NCBI GenBank assembly: GCA_934621485.1 | Contig: CAKTUS010000009.1 | Span: forward strand, 1 to 55,471 | Direction: 5' to 3' | Source of the DNA: an uncultured Clostridia bacterium | Lineage (GTDB): Bacteria > Bacillota > Clostridia > Christensenellales > Aristaeellaceae | Length of the DNA: 55,471 bases | Part shown: positions 33,304-41,145 of the stretch, piece by piece | Layout: each line of letters opens with the position of its first letter | Numbering within the stretch: position 1 is the first letter of the stretch | Notes under the pieces: generated by a model | Told to the model about the DNA's origin: nothing | Database searches by the model: none | The model's input: the letters and a program-made list of their open reading frames with translations, nothing else | Position numbers and translations under genes: made by a program

Positions 33304-34652
33304 ACATATCCCTCAATTTCGTTGGCGGTAAAGCAATTGTCCACAAAGGAATGACCGTCCATGGCCATGAGCATTTTGTTGCCCAGGTTCACGGCCCCCT
33401 CAAAGCCCACGTGCGTGACCGTATACACCGTAATGGGCACAAACGGAATGCCGTGTCGGGCGCAGGTGTGCTGCTCCTGATAGCCTCCCATCCACACATC
33501 AAAGTCAAAATGGGTAGCGGCCCATTCCAAATCATCCAGGCCGGGCGAAAGAATGAAGGTGTTCACCTTCAGCCCGTGTTCCTGAAGCAAGTGCCGCACA
33601 TCATCGCGGCTCCAGGCATGCGGCCAGAACATACAGGCCACCTGGATGTCCATTTCATAATCGTTCAGAGCGTGCAAAAGCCCAATCACCCGTCCGGGAC
33701 CGCCGCTGACAAACACTTTCTTGCCCTTCAGGCGCTTTTTGTTTATCAAAAACTGCGGCCGGTAACGGTTTTCCAACGCCGCCAGCCCGGACTGGATATC
33801 CATATCCAGCGCCTGCGCAATGTTTTCCAGCCACTCGCGGGTGCCGCTAAAGCCGTAAGGCGCACGGTTGCCCGCCAAGCGGATTCCCCGCTTATCCAGC
33901 AAATCCAGCATTTCCCCCATCACAGAGGAACAGACCACCGCATTGGCCGAAGCAGACAGGCTTTTCTCAATATCGGCCAGGGTGCTTCCGCCGGAAATCA
34001 CGCTGTTGACGGGAATCCCCAGTTCCTGAAGCATGGAAATGCAGCAGCCGATTTCCTGATGACGGCGGCGGGAAGGCCACATCCACCCCACCAGATTCAC
34101 GGATTTTTCCGTCGCCAGCGGCCGGTTCAGAAGGGGCCGGTACAGCGCCTCCAGCGCCGCCTTGTAGCCGGCCCACTGATTAGTACCCGACATGGCCGAC
34201 ACAGACAGAGCCGTGGTTTCCACGCCGGTATACCGGGCGATTTCCGCGGCCAGACCGTCCATATCCGCGCCGCAGATACACATGGCGTCTGTGGGAAACA
34301 GCATAATTCGCTTTGCGCTTCGCCGAAAAGCCAGCTTCTTCAACCTTTCCAGCCAGGCCAGTTCCAAATCGAACCGACCTGTTACAATCTGGGTTTGGGA
34401 AAACTCCAGCACAGGCAAGGGCCTTTTACCCAAGTCAAAATCATTTTCTCCCCAGGCGACGATGGTGAAATTCAAATGATAAGCGCAGCCCTTGGCGCCC
34501 ACAATCACGGTGAGTACATCTTCCATGGTCATGAACATGCGCAGTGCGGAAAACATGGGGCCCAAAACCTGATAATCCGCCCAGAAGGTTTCGTCCCGCT
34601 CCAGCTCGGGCTTTTGCACAAAGTCTTCCAGCGTACCGATATACTTTCTCAT
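33285..34652 (-). CDS. Nitrogenase component 1-like protein (NifD type)
   Basis: This 455-aa protein starts at ATG 34652, 2 bp after the regulator stop, with no strong SD, so translation is probably coupled. Aligned by eye to NifD: Cys56 (VGAKGCAYHL) corresponds to Cys88, Cys125 (TDAMCICGAD) to Cys154, and Cys241 (NAVVCSSVMGEML) to cofactor ligand Cys275. An equivalent of Cys62 is not seen. The His442 region (GIPFVPITVYTVTHVGFEG) has Thr408 at the ligand position, with the nearest histidine at 414. This fits a nitrogenase-like enzyme with a NifB-derived cofactor rather than true nitrogenase. The substrate is unknown. Confidence 0.85.
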   Translation of the reverse strand: MRKYIGTLEDFVQKPELERDETFWADYQVLGPMFSALRMFMTMEDVLTVIVGAKGCAYHLNFTIVAWGENDFDLGKRPLPVLEFSQTQIVTGRFDLELAWLERLKKLAFRRSAKRIMLFPTDAMCICGADMDGLAAEIARYTGVETTALSVSAMSGTNQWAGYKAALEALYRPLLNRPLATEKSVNLVGWMWPSRRRHQEIGCCISMLQELGIPVNSVISGGSTLADIEKSLSASANAVVCSSVMGEMLDLLDKRGIRLAGNRAPYGFSGTREWLENIAQALDMDIQSGLAALENRYRPQFLINKKRLKGKKVFVSGGPGRVIGLLHALNDYEMDIQVACMFWPHAWSRDDVRHLLQEHGLKVNTFILSPGLDDLEWAATHFDFDVWMGGYQEQHTCARHGIPFVPITVYTVTHVGFEGAVNLGNKMLMAMDGHSFVDNCFTANEIEGYVCKGHG

Positions 34653-34654
34653 CG

Positions 34655-35563
34655 TCAGTATTTCACCATGCGCTTTCCTGCAATCACTTCTTCCTGAACA
34701 GCCGCCACCTGCGGATAATTGGCGATGCAGCGCAGCAGTCTGCGCAGCGATTCCTCGCCCGCGCGGGTTACCAGCACGGCCTGCCGCAGCTTTTCCTGCT
34801 GCTGAGCCGAAAGCTGCGGCAGCGGGTGGAAACACAGCTCCGGCTCCGGGACAACGCAGCGGCCCAGCGCCGCTTCAATTTCGCCCCGGCGCACCATGTC
34901 CGGCAATTGCACATCCAGGCAGTCCAGGCAGCCGGAGGGCTGAAGCCGGAGGGCCGTATGCACCGCCACCTGGTCGTAGGAATAGCGGTCGAAGGACACC
35001 GGGGTTTGCGCAGGGTCAAAAGGTATATTCCGGCGGGTAAATACCCCAAGCAAGCCCGGGTAATTGCCCACTGTATCCACCAGTTCCACGCCTTTTTCAC
35101 CGGCGCTGACGGCTTCTTCATAAGCCAGCCGGCTCATCACGGCAAAGTCGGCTTTTCCCCAATCCAACATAATAACGCGGTTGCGTGAGCCGCGGGCAAA
35201 CACCATATGAATAGGAAGCCCGCGAGCCGAAACAGATTCGTAAATGCCGGTGGCCAGGCTGCGCATGGGCAAATTGGCGTCCAGCGGCATCAGACAAATG
35301 AGGTCTCCATAGCCGCAGGCTTCAAACAGTTTGCGCTGGTTGGCGCTTGTCATATAGGTGCCGTTGGCTCCGCAGGCGGTAAGCTCCACCGCGCCCATAT
35401 CCTTCAGAGTTTGAAAAGCGCTTTGCACGGTGCCGGTGCCCACGCCGTACTCTTCCGCATATTGCTTTACGGCGCGCAGCCGGTTATGGCCTTCCATGTA
35501 CATCATGAGCAGCTCGATGGCAATCCGTTTGCACACAAACTGCTGCTTATTCATGGTTTGCAC
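34655..35563 (-). CDS. YhfZ-family GntR-like transcriptional regulator
   Basis: The product is 302 aa from GTG 35563, with AGGAGG 7 bp upstream; the ATG at 35554 is 16 bp from that SD. The N-terminal winged helix (AIELLMMYMEGHNRLRAVKQ, then YGVGTGTVQSAFQTLKDMGA and GANGTYM) and the C-terminal small-molecule-binding-like domain (LMPLDANLPMRSLATGIYES, KADFAVMSRLAYEEAV) follow the order I know from E. coli YhfZ. The C-terminal domain resembles a type 2 periplasmic-binding fold. As first gene of the nitrogenase-like operon it probably senses the imported substrate or product and autoregulates. Confidence 0.82.
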   Translation of the reverse strand: MQTMNKQQFVCKRIAIELLMMYMEGHNRLRAVKQYAEEYGVGTGTVQSAFQTLKDMGAVELTACGANGTYMTSANQRKLFEACGYGDLICLMPLDANLPMRSLATGIYESVSARGLPIHMVFARGSRNRVIMLDWGKADFAVMSRLAYEEAVSAGEKGVELVDTVGNYPGLLGVFTRRNIPFDPAQTPVSFDRYSYDQVAVHTALRLQPSGCLDCLDVQLPDMVRRGEIEAALGRCVVPEPELCFHPLPQLSAQQQEKLRQAVLVTRAGEESLRRLLRCIANYPQVAAVQEEVIAGKRMVKY

Positions 35564-35591
35564 AGGCACTCCTCCTTCCATCGAATATTCA

Positions 35592-35611
35592 ATATACTGT
35601 ATTCTGTATAT
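35592..35611. promoter_or_regulatory. Inverted repeat, candidate operator of the YhfZ-type regulator
   Basis: ATATAC-TGTATTCT-GTATAT lies just downstream of the minus-strand -10 and before the regulator RBS. It is a good place for autorepression. Confidence 0.45.
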
Positions 35612-35612
35612 C

Positions 35613-35641
35613 ATTTTATCACAGCTTTTCACGGTTGTCCA
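35613..35641 (-). promoter_or_regulatory. Promoter of the nitrogenase-like operon
   Basis: On the minus strand: TGGACA (35641-35636), a 17-bp spacer, TAAAAT (35618-35613), about 50 bp before the GTG start of the regulator. Confidence 0.6.
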
Positions 35642-35690
35642 TGTCATTCCTGTTCATTTTTCGTATTCATTTTGCAAACCGGCGGGTGCG

Positions 35691-35719
35691 TTGACAGGCG
35701 GACCGGCAATGAGTATAAT
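35691..35719 (+). promoter_or_regulatory. Consensus promoter of the phosphatase-superfamily gene
   Basis: TTGACA (35691-35696), a 17-bp spacer, TATAAT (35714-35719): a full consensus sigma-A promoter, divergent from the nitrogenase-like operon. Confidence 0.9.
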
Positions 35720-35754
35720 GCTCGCATCGTATTGCTGAAGGAGGCTGATTCTTC

Positions 35755-37026
35755 ATGCCCCGCGCACTGGTTCTATCGCTAGACGCCATGACCGGCGAAG
35801 ATTTGCGCAAGGCGCAGCGGTATCCTCATTTTGCTCGCCTGCTTGAGCACTGCGCCCTGGCCACCCAGGTGCTTTCAGTGTTCCCTTCCCTCACCTATCC
35901 CTGTCATGTGTCCATGGTTACCGGCTGCACGCCCGATCACACGGGTGTGTGGAACAATGAACGGTTTCTGCCGGATACCTTTCAAAGGCCCTGGTATTTT
36001 TATACCCGTCAAATTGGCCGGCCCACCATTTTTGATGCAGCTCGAAAAGCCGGCGTCACCACCGGCTGTGTAATGTGGCCCTGTATGGGAAAAGGCCCTA
36101 TTGATACGCTGGTGCCGGAAATTTGGGGTGAAACGCCCGCCTCGCCATTTCTAGAGCCTTTTTGTCAAGCGGGCACGGAACGCTTCATTCGCGATATCTG
36201 GCCTGTGGTTGGGCATATTCCCCACGGATTTCAGCAGCCCATGTTCGACGATTTTGTTTGTCAATGCGCCGTAGAAGTGATTTTACGCAAGCAGCCGGAG
36301 CTGCTGTATATACACATGTGCTCCATCGACAACGCCAAGCACTATTGCGGGTTGAACAGTCCGGGCGTAGAGGAAGCCATCGCCCACACGGATCAACTGC
36401 TGGGGCGGCTGATTGACGCGCTGGCTGCCGTAAATTTAATGAAAGAAACCGCCATCGTGCTTTGCTCCGATCACGGCCAGCAACCGGTGGAACGAATTTC
36501 CTATCCCAACCGGCTGCTTGCATCGGAAGGGCTGCTGGAAATGACAGACGCCAGCCATGTAAAGCGCTGGCAGGCCCAGGTGCAATCCGCCTGTCTCAGC
36601 GCCTTGCTGTATGCCCAAAATGAGGACGACCTGCATCGAGCCACGGCGCTTTTGCATCAGCACAGTGATGCGCTTGGAATTGCCGGTATTCTCTCCGCCG
36701 CCGAATGTTCCCGGCTTTTTCAAACCTCCGGTACGTTTTCCGCCGCGCTGCTCGGCACGCCGGGAACCCTTTTCCATAACGACGCAGGAAACGGCCCCCT
36801 GCTGCGCACCGCCGCAGACGGCCCTCTGCCCTATCGGGCCAATCACGGTCACGACCCGCGCCAGGGCGAAAAGCCTTTTTTCCTGATCAGCGGGAAGGCT
36901 GCCAATCCTTCCACGCGCATAACGGAGGGCTTTCGGCTGGCAGACGAGCCCGTTACCATCGCCGCTTTTATGGGGATAGACATGCCCCAAACCGACGGCC
37001 GAGCCTGGCGAAGCATGCTGCGTTAA
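35755..37026 (+). CDS. Alkaline phosphatase superfamily hydrolase (NPP type)
   Basis: The product is 423 aa, cytosolic (no signal peptide). It has the nucleotide pyrophosphatase/phosphodiesterase fold. The first metal Asp is in LVLSLDAMTG and the Thr nucleophile is in FPSLTYPCHVSMVTGCTPDHT. Later metal ligands are in HMCSIDNAKHYCG and LCSDHGQQPV, and the last His is in RANHGHDP. Members cleave phosphodiesters or phosphonates such as phosphonoacetate. It has its own consensus promoter and AAGGAGG RBS. A second superfamily member lies at 40312, suggesting the locus handles phosphate or phosphonate esters. Confidence 0.88.
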   Translation: MPRALVLSLDAMTGEDLRKAQRYPHFARLLEHCALATQVLSVFPSLTYPCHVSMVTGCTPDHTGVWNNERFLPDTFQRPWYFYTRQIGRPTIFDAARKAGVTTGCVMWPCMGKGPIDTLVPEIWGETPASPFLEPFCQAGTERFIRDIWPVVGHIPHGFQQPMFDDFVCQCAVEVILRKQPELLYIHMCSIDNAKHYCGLNSPGVEEAIAHTDQLLGRLIDALAAVNLMKETAIVLCSDHGQQPVERISYPNRLLASEGLLEMTDASHVKRWQAQVQSACLSALLYAQNEDDLHRATALLHQHSDALGIAGILSAAECSRLFQTSGTFSAALLGTPGTLFHNDAGNGPLLRTAADGPLPYRANHGHDPRQGEKPFFLISGKAANPSTRITEGFRLADEPVTIAAFMGIDMPQTDGRAWRSMLR

Positions 37027-37048
37027 CGCTCAGCCTGAAAGGCATCTC

Positions 37049-37077
37049 TTTCCACCGGCTTTTTCTTATGCTATAAT
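37049..37077 (+). promoter_or_regulatory. Promoter of the esterase gene
   Basis: TTTCCA (37049-37054), a 17-bp spacer, TATAAT (37072-37077). Confidence 0.6.
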
Positions 37078-37136
37078 CAATAAGAACCTCAACGACCGGC
37101 GCGTTGCGCTGAAGGAAAGAAAGGCCGATCATCCAC

Positions 37137-38123
37137 ATGACGAACCGCATCAAAAGAGAGGACATCCAGCACATTGCCCCCGATATGCGCCGTATTGGGC
37201 TGATTGAAAAATTCCTGCTGCCCCCCTTTGATCCCGCGCCCAACAAGCCCACAGTTGATTTATGTCGCGCGCTGCTGCCCGGCAAATGGCTTGGCCGGCA
37301 TACCCTCTGCCGGGAAAAGATGATTCCCCGCATGGATGGCGGAAAAATGCGCATATTGGTGATTCGCCCTCGGGAAAGCCGTCCTGACGGCCCCGGTATT
37401 TTGTGGATTCACGGCGGCGGCTATGGCACCGGCGCGCCGGAGCAGGATTATGCCTACATCGACACATTTTGCACCCTTGGCAACTGCACGGTGGTAGCGC
37501 CGGATTACCGCCTGTCCTATGAAGCGCCTTTCCCCGCAGCGCTTAACGACTGCTACAGCGCGCTGCTGTGGCTAAAGCAAAACGCTGAAAGCCTGGGAGC
37601 TCGCGCTAACCAGCTGTTTGTAGGCGGCGACAGCGCCGGCGGCGGCCTTACGGCGGCGGTCACTCTCTATGCTCGCGACCGGGGCGAGGTGGCCGTAGCC
37701 TACCAAATGCCCTTTTACCCCATGCTGGACGACCGCATGATTACTCCATCTTCCCGAAACAACCGCATGCCCGTGTGGAACAGTGAATTCAACGAACGAG
37801 CCTGGCGTGCTTATCTGGGACCGCTCTACGGCTCAGAGCACGTACCCGCCTACGCCGCGCCTTCCCGGGCAACCAACTACGAAAGTCTTCCGCCCACCTG
37901 TACCTTTGTCGGCTCGGTGGATCCTTTCTGCGACGAAACCGCCCTATATGTGAAAGCCCTGCAAAATGCAGGCGTGCCAGTGCGTTTCCGGGTGTTTCAG
38001 GGCTGTTATCACGCTTTTGACATGATGGCTCCCTTATCGGTAGAGGCGAAGCAGGCCCGGGCGTTTTACACGGCTTGTTTCATGGAAGCGCTCGCCGGCT
38101 GCTTTGCGGAAAACCGCCGGTAA
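37137..38123 (+). CDS. Alpha/beta hydrolase, hormone-sensitive-lipase family esterase
   Basis: The product is 328 aa. The oxyanion-hole motif HGGGYGTG (about residue 97) and the nucleophile elbow GGDSAGGGL (Ser about 170) define the HSL/family IV group. The acid is in GSVDPFCDE and the His in GCYHAFD. These are cytosolic carboxylesterases acting on short acyl esters or deacetylating sugars. It starts at ATG 37137 with AAGGAAAGAAAGG upstream. It has its own promoter and terminator, so it is monocistronic. Confidence 0.9.
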   Translation: MTNRIKREDIQHIAPDMRRIGLIEKFLLPPFDPAPNKPTVDLCRALLPGKWLGRHTLCREKMIPRMDGGKMRILVIRPRESRPDGPGILWIHGGGYGTGAPEQDYAYIDTFCTLGNCTVVAPDYRLSYEAPFPAALNDCYSALLWLKQNAESLGARANQLFVGGDSAGGGLTAAVTLYARDRGEVAVAYQMPFYPMLDDRMITPSSRNNRMPVWNSEFNERAWRAYLGPLYGSEHVPAYAAPSRATNYESLPPTCTFVGSVDPFCDETALYVKALQNAGVPVRFRVFQGCYHAFDMMAPLSVEAKQARAFYTACFMEALAGCFAENRR

Positions 38124-38163
38124 ACCCTGTTGAGCCTGCTTCTGCTTCCACAGGTTTCAAAAC

Positions 38164-38192
38164 TTCTGCCGCTTGGGTCGGCGGCAGAGCTT
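38164..38192 (+). terminator. Terminator of the esterase gene
   Basis: CTGCCGC / GCGGCAG core, extended by weaker pairs, with CTTTG after it. Confidence 0.6.
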
Positions 38193-38940
38193 TGAATCAT
38201 TCCCTTTGGGAAAAGGTAAAAAGCGTTCGAATAAGGGCAGAAACGATTTCAAATTGCATCAATGTAGTCTTGTCAAAGAATGATTCCAAACGCACTTTAC
38301 CTGGAGCCTGTAAGTGTCATTCCGCGCCTGTATTGTATTTTCTGTCATCCTCCTTTGAGGGGCGCCAGAGGGCCAGTAGTCTCTCTAACTGATCCATATC
38401 GATGCAGTATGGCCGAGAATACTACCGATAGTTTCCGGCAAAAAATCCCGGTAGGAAAACCCGCGCCCGTGAGTAAGCATCGCAACCTGGCTCAGGGAAA
38501 AAACAGCGATAGGGAGCCCTAAAGCCCTGGCACATGCAGAGGGAAGCATCTGCCCAGTGGGCACAATCGCTATAGGCGGTTGGTCATCCGCAGGCGAGCG
38601 CGAATCCAGGAAAGGCAACCACCATTTGTCCTCCCGACAATGGAGCAACCGCTCTGCCTCCTGTCCGCCCCTTTTTTAACACCCGAGAAATGCGCCCTTT
38701 AGCGCAGCCTTGCCGGCTCGCCAGCCGAACGGCCGCCCTTTTCTTGGCCCCCTCTACAGATTTTTTGAAAGAAACGCCTCTGTATTGTCAACAGCCCATT
38801 TTCGACGTTTGCGGGAAGTAAGACGGCAGGCCGCTAAATGGTTTTTAGCCATTCAAATTGCCACGCTTTTCTAATTTTTCTGTAGTTGTTAACAATTTAT
38901 CGGCACCATTAAGGCGATTATAGCCAGATTATCTGCATGT
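38193..38940. other. Long gene-free spacer with degraded repeat remnants
   Basis: No convincing gene on either strand. At 38664-38715 the sequence CCGCCCCTTTTTTTAACACC, followed by a TGCGC-CCTTTA-GCGCA hairpin, closely parallels the right end of repeat copy F (51590-51638), so an eroded type 2 element is likely here. The last ~180 bp before the next promoter are AT-rich and unlike the flanks. Confidence 0.4.
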
Positions 38941-38941
38941 A

Positions 38942-38970
38942 TTGACTTTTGCGGCATCTTTCTTTATAGT
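38942..38970 (+). promoter_or_regulatory. Promoter of the ABC importer/GH2 operon
   Basis: TTGACT (38942-38947), a 17-bp spacer, TATAGT (38965-38970), preceded by an AT-rich tract. The 5' leader is about 80 nt. Confidence 0.75.
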
Positions 38971-39056
38971 AAGGCTACATAAATTCTGTTTATATTCTTC
39001 GCCCCGGTAGGGAGAACTGTATGAACAGGATTGGATTGTGAAAGGAGTACCCCCTC

Positions 39057-40145
39057 ATGAAAAAAATCATTGCTCTGGTTCTTTCTCTGGTACTGGCGCT
39101 GTCCATGAGCAGCTTCGCTCTGGCTGACGCCATCGACTTCTCCGCCCTGACCCTGGACGAAATCATCGCCAAGGCCAAGGAAGAAGGCCATCTGGAAACC
39201 GTCGGTATGCCTGATGACTGGGCAAACTGGGGCGGCAGCTGGGCCAACTACACTGAAAAGTACGGCATCACCCATTACGACACCGACATGACCTCCGCCG
39301 AAGAACTGGCCATCATGCGCACTGAAGGCGAAGACGGCACCAAGGATATGGGCGACGTGGGCCATGCCTTCACCAACCAGGCCGTGGAGCAGGGCTTGCT
39401 GCAGGGCTACAAAGTGTCCACCTGGGACTCTATCCCCGACTGGGCCAAGGATCCGGAAGGCCGCTGGTACATCTCCTACACCGGCACCATCACCTTCTGC
39501 GTGAACAAGACTTTGGCCAACGGCGTTGTGCCCACCAGCTGGAAAGAGCTGATGGACAGCGGCCTGCGCGTGAGCGTTGGCAACGTGGCGGCCGGTGCTG
39601 CCAGCCAGGTGGCTGTGCTGTGCGCGGCTTACGCCATGGGCGGCGACATGAACAACGTGGAACCCGGTATCGAGTACTTCAAGAAGCTGGCTGAGGAAGG
39701 CCGTCTGGATCCTGGCGACACCACTTCCGCCCGTATGGAAAACGGCGAAATGATCGTTTGCGCTTCTCTGTACGACTATTCCACCTTGGCTCTGCGCGAT
39801 CGCATCAACGCTTCTGACGCCGGCTATGAAATCGTTGTAACCGTGCCTCAGGACGGCGCCATCACCTCCGGCTACGGCCAGATCTTCAACGCCAACGCTC
39901 CCCATCCCTATGCCACCGCTCTGGCTCTGGAGTACCTGCTGAGCGATGAAGGCCAGATCGACCGTGCCCGCGGCTACGCCCGCCCCATCCGCAGCGTTGA
40001 GCTGCCCGAGGATGTTGTGGCCAAGATGCTGCCCGACGAACTGTACGCCAACGCCATTCCCGTGGACGATGTGCAGCTGTTCGCCGAAGCTTGCCAGAAG
40101 ATTGCTACTCTGTGGGAAGAAGAAGTTGTTCCCCTGATGTACTAA
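39057..40145 (+). CDS. ABC transporter substrate-binding protein, Fe3+/phosphonate/sugar-phosphate type
   Basis: The product is 362 aa with a signal peptide (MKKIIALVLSLVLALSMSSF, cut near ALA-DA). The mature protein is a family 1-like type 2 periplasmic-binding fold (TLDEIIAKAKEEGHLETVGM, FCVNKTLANGVVPTSWKELM, LSDEGQIDRARGYARPIR). This group (FbpA, PhnS, AfuA relatives) binds ferric iron, 2-aminoethylphosphonate or hexose phosphates. The phosphatase-superfamily and glycosidase genes in the same operon favour a phosphorylated organic ligand over iron, but this is inference. The RBS is AAAGGAG. Two hairpins separate it from the other operon genes. Confidence 0.88.
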   Translation: MKKIIALVLSLVLALSMSSFALADAIDFSALTLDEIIAKAKEEGHLETVGMPDDWANWGGSWANYTEKYGITHYDTDMTSAEELAIMRTEGEDGTKDMGDVGHAFTNQAVEQGLLQGYKVSTWDSIPDWAKDPEGRWYISYTGTITFCVNKTLANGVVPTSWKELMDSGLRVSVGNVAAGAASQVAVLCAAYAMGGDMNNVEPGIEYFKKLAEEGRLDPGDTTSARMENGEMIVCASLYDYSTLALRDRINASDAGYEIVVTVPQDGAITSGYGQIFNANAPHPYATALALEYLLSDEGQIDRARGYARPIRSVELPEDVVAKMLPDELYANAIPVDDVQLFAEACQKIATLWEEEVVPLMY

Positions 40146-40164
40146 TTCGTACGTAACAAACGGC

Positions 40165-40202
40165 CTGGGCGGCAAGCGGTTATCGTCTGCCGCCCAGACT
40201 TG
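40165..40202 (+). terminator. Hairpin after the substrate-binding protein
   Basis: CTGGGCGGCA / TGCCGCCCAG with a 13-nt loop. The T content after it is modest (ACTTGTATT). Confidence 0.6.
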
Positions 40203-40222
40203 TATTCCATTGGCGGTTTTCA

Positions 40223-40258
40223 GGGAGCCGGCCTGCCGCCGGCTCCCTTGTTTTTTTC
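40223..40258 (+). terminator. Strong intra-operon terminator
   Basis: GGGAGCCGGC / GCCGGCTCCC with a 5-nt loop, followed by TTGTTTTTTT. It should cut most transcripts, so the binding protein is made in excess over the downstream permeases. Confidence 0.88.
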
Positions 40259-40311
40259 CTTTTTTCGCCGCGCACGATATCTCAATTTTCCAAGCGAAGG
40301 GGTCATTGCTG

Positions 40312-41145
40312 ATGCACAAGCTGATTTTTATTTTGGTAGATGCTTTGGGGCTGGATACGGCCACCAGGCATTTTGGGTTTCTGGAGCACATGGCGGAAGC
40401 CGGACAGGGCGCAAAGTATCGCCTGATCGGGCAGCTTCCTGCCATTTCCAGACCCATGTATGAAACGCTGCTGACCGGCGCGCCCGTTTGGCAGCACGGC
40501 GTTACCTCCAACGGCACTTGCCGCCGCAGCCGTTTTGAAAACCTGTTTTCCATGACCCGCAAGGCCGGCATGGTCAATGCCTGCGCAGGCTATGACTGGC
40601 TGCTGGAATTGTACGGCGATCGCCCCCTGCCCTTTGACCTGGCTCGGGACCGTTTTTGCCTGGATGGCTCCGGCGATATCATGCACGGCATTTTCTATAG
40701 CGAGGATGAATACCCCGACACCCACCTGTTTGCCGACGGCGAATACTTGCGCCGGGCTTATCAGCCAGACTTTTTGATGATTCACCCCATGGGCGTGGAC
40801 GACATGGGCCACAAGCACGGCGCAGGCTCCAGGGAATACGCCATGGAAGCAGCCCGTTGCTGCGACCAGATTGCCCAATTGTGGGAAGGCTGGCAAAAGG
40901 ACGGCTATCAGGTGGTGGTGGTGGGCGACCACGGCATGGACCTTTTGGGCCTGCACGAGGGCAACGAACCCATACAGCGGGAAACCGCCCTGTACATTCT
41001 GTCCCCCAAGGTGGCCGGCGGCGACTTCTCCAAGCAAGAGCCCCTGACCACGCTGGATGTTGCGCCGCTGATGTGTTCCCTTCTGGGACTGCCTCTCAGC
41101 GAGTCCATGCACCTAAGTGACCAGATAAGGAGGCCCTCGTTGTGA
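40312..41145 (+). CDS. Alkaline phosphatase superfamily protein, operon member
   Basis: This 277-aa protein starts at ATG 40312 (GAAGGGG upstream). It has a compact phosphatase-superfamily core: metal Asp in FILVDALGLD, a probable Ser nucleophile in LPAISRPMYETLLTGAPVWQ, ligands in HPMGVDDMGHKHG and VVVGDHGMDLLG, and a final HEGNE. It is cytosolic. It lacks the large insert of the 423-aa relative at 35755 and has Ser where that one has Thr. Its stop overlaps the GTG of the first permease by 4 bp, so it should act on the imported compound. Confidence 0.85.
   Translation: MHKLIFILVDALGLDTATRHFGFLEHMAEAGQGAKYRLIGQLPAISRPMYETLLTGAPVWQHGVTSNGTCRRSRFENLFSMTRKAGMVNACAGYDWLLELYGDRPLPFDLARDRFCLDGSGDIMHGIFYSEDEYPDTHLFADGEYLRRAYQPDFLMIHPMGVDDMGHKHGAGSREYAMEAARCCDQIAQLWEGWQKDGYQVVVVGDHGMDLLGLHEGNEPIQRETALYILSPKVAGGDFSKQEPLTTLDVAPLMCSLLGLPLSESMHLSDQIRRPSL

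Noticed and set aside
24832..35563. True nitrogen-fixation (nif) locus
   Set aside because: No nifEN, nifV, nifU/S or nifX; the NifD-like protein lacks an evident His442 equivalent and the NifK-like protein is about 110 residues short.
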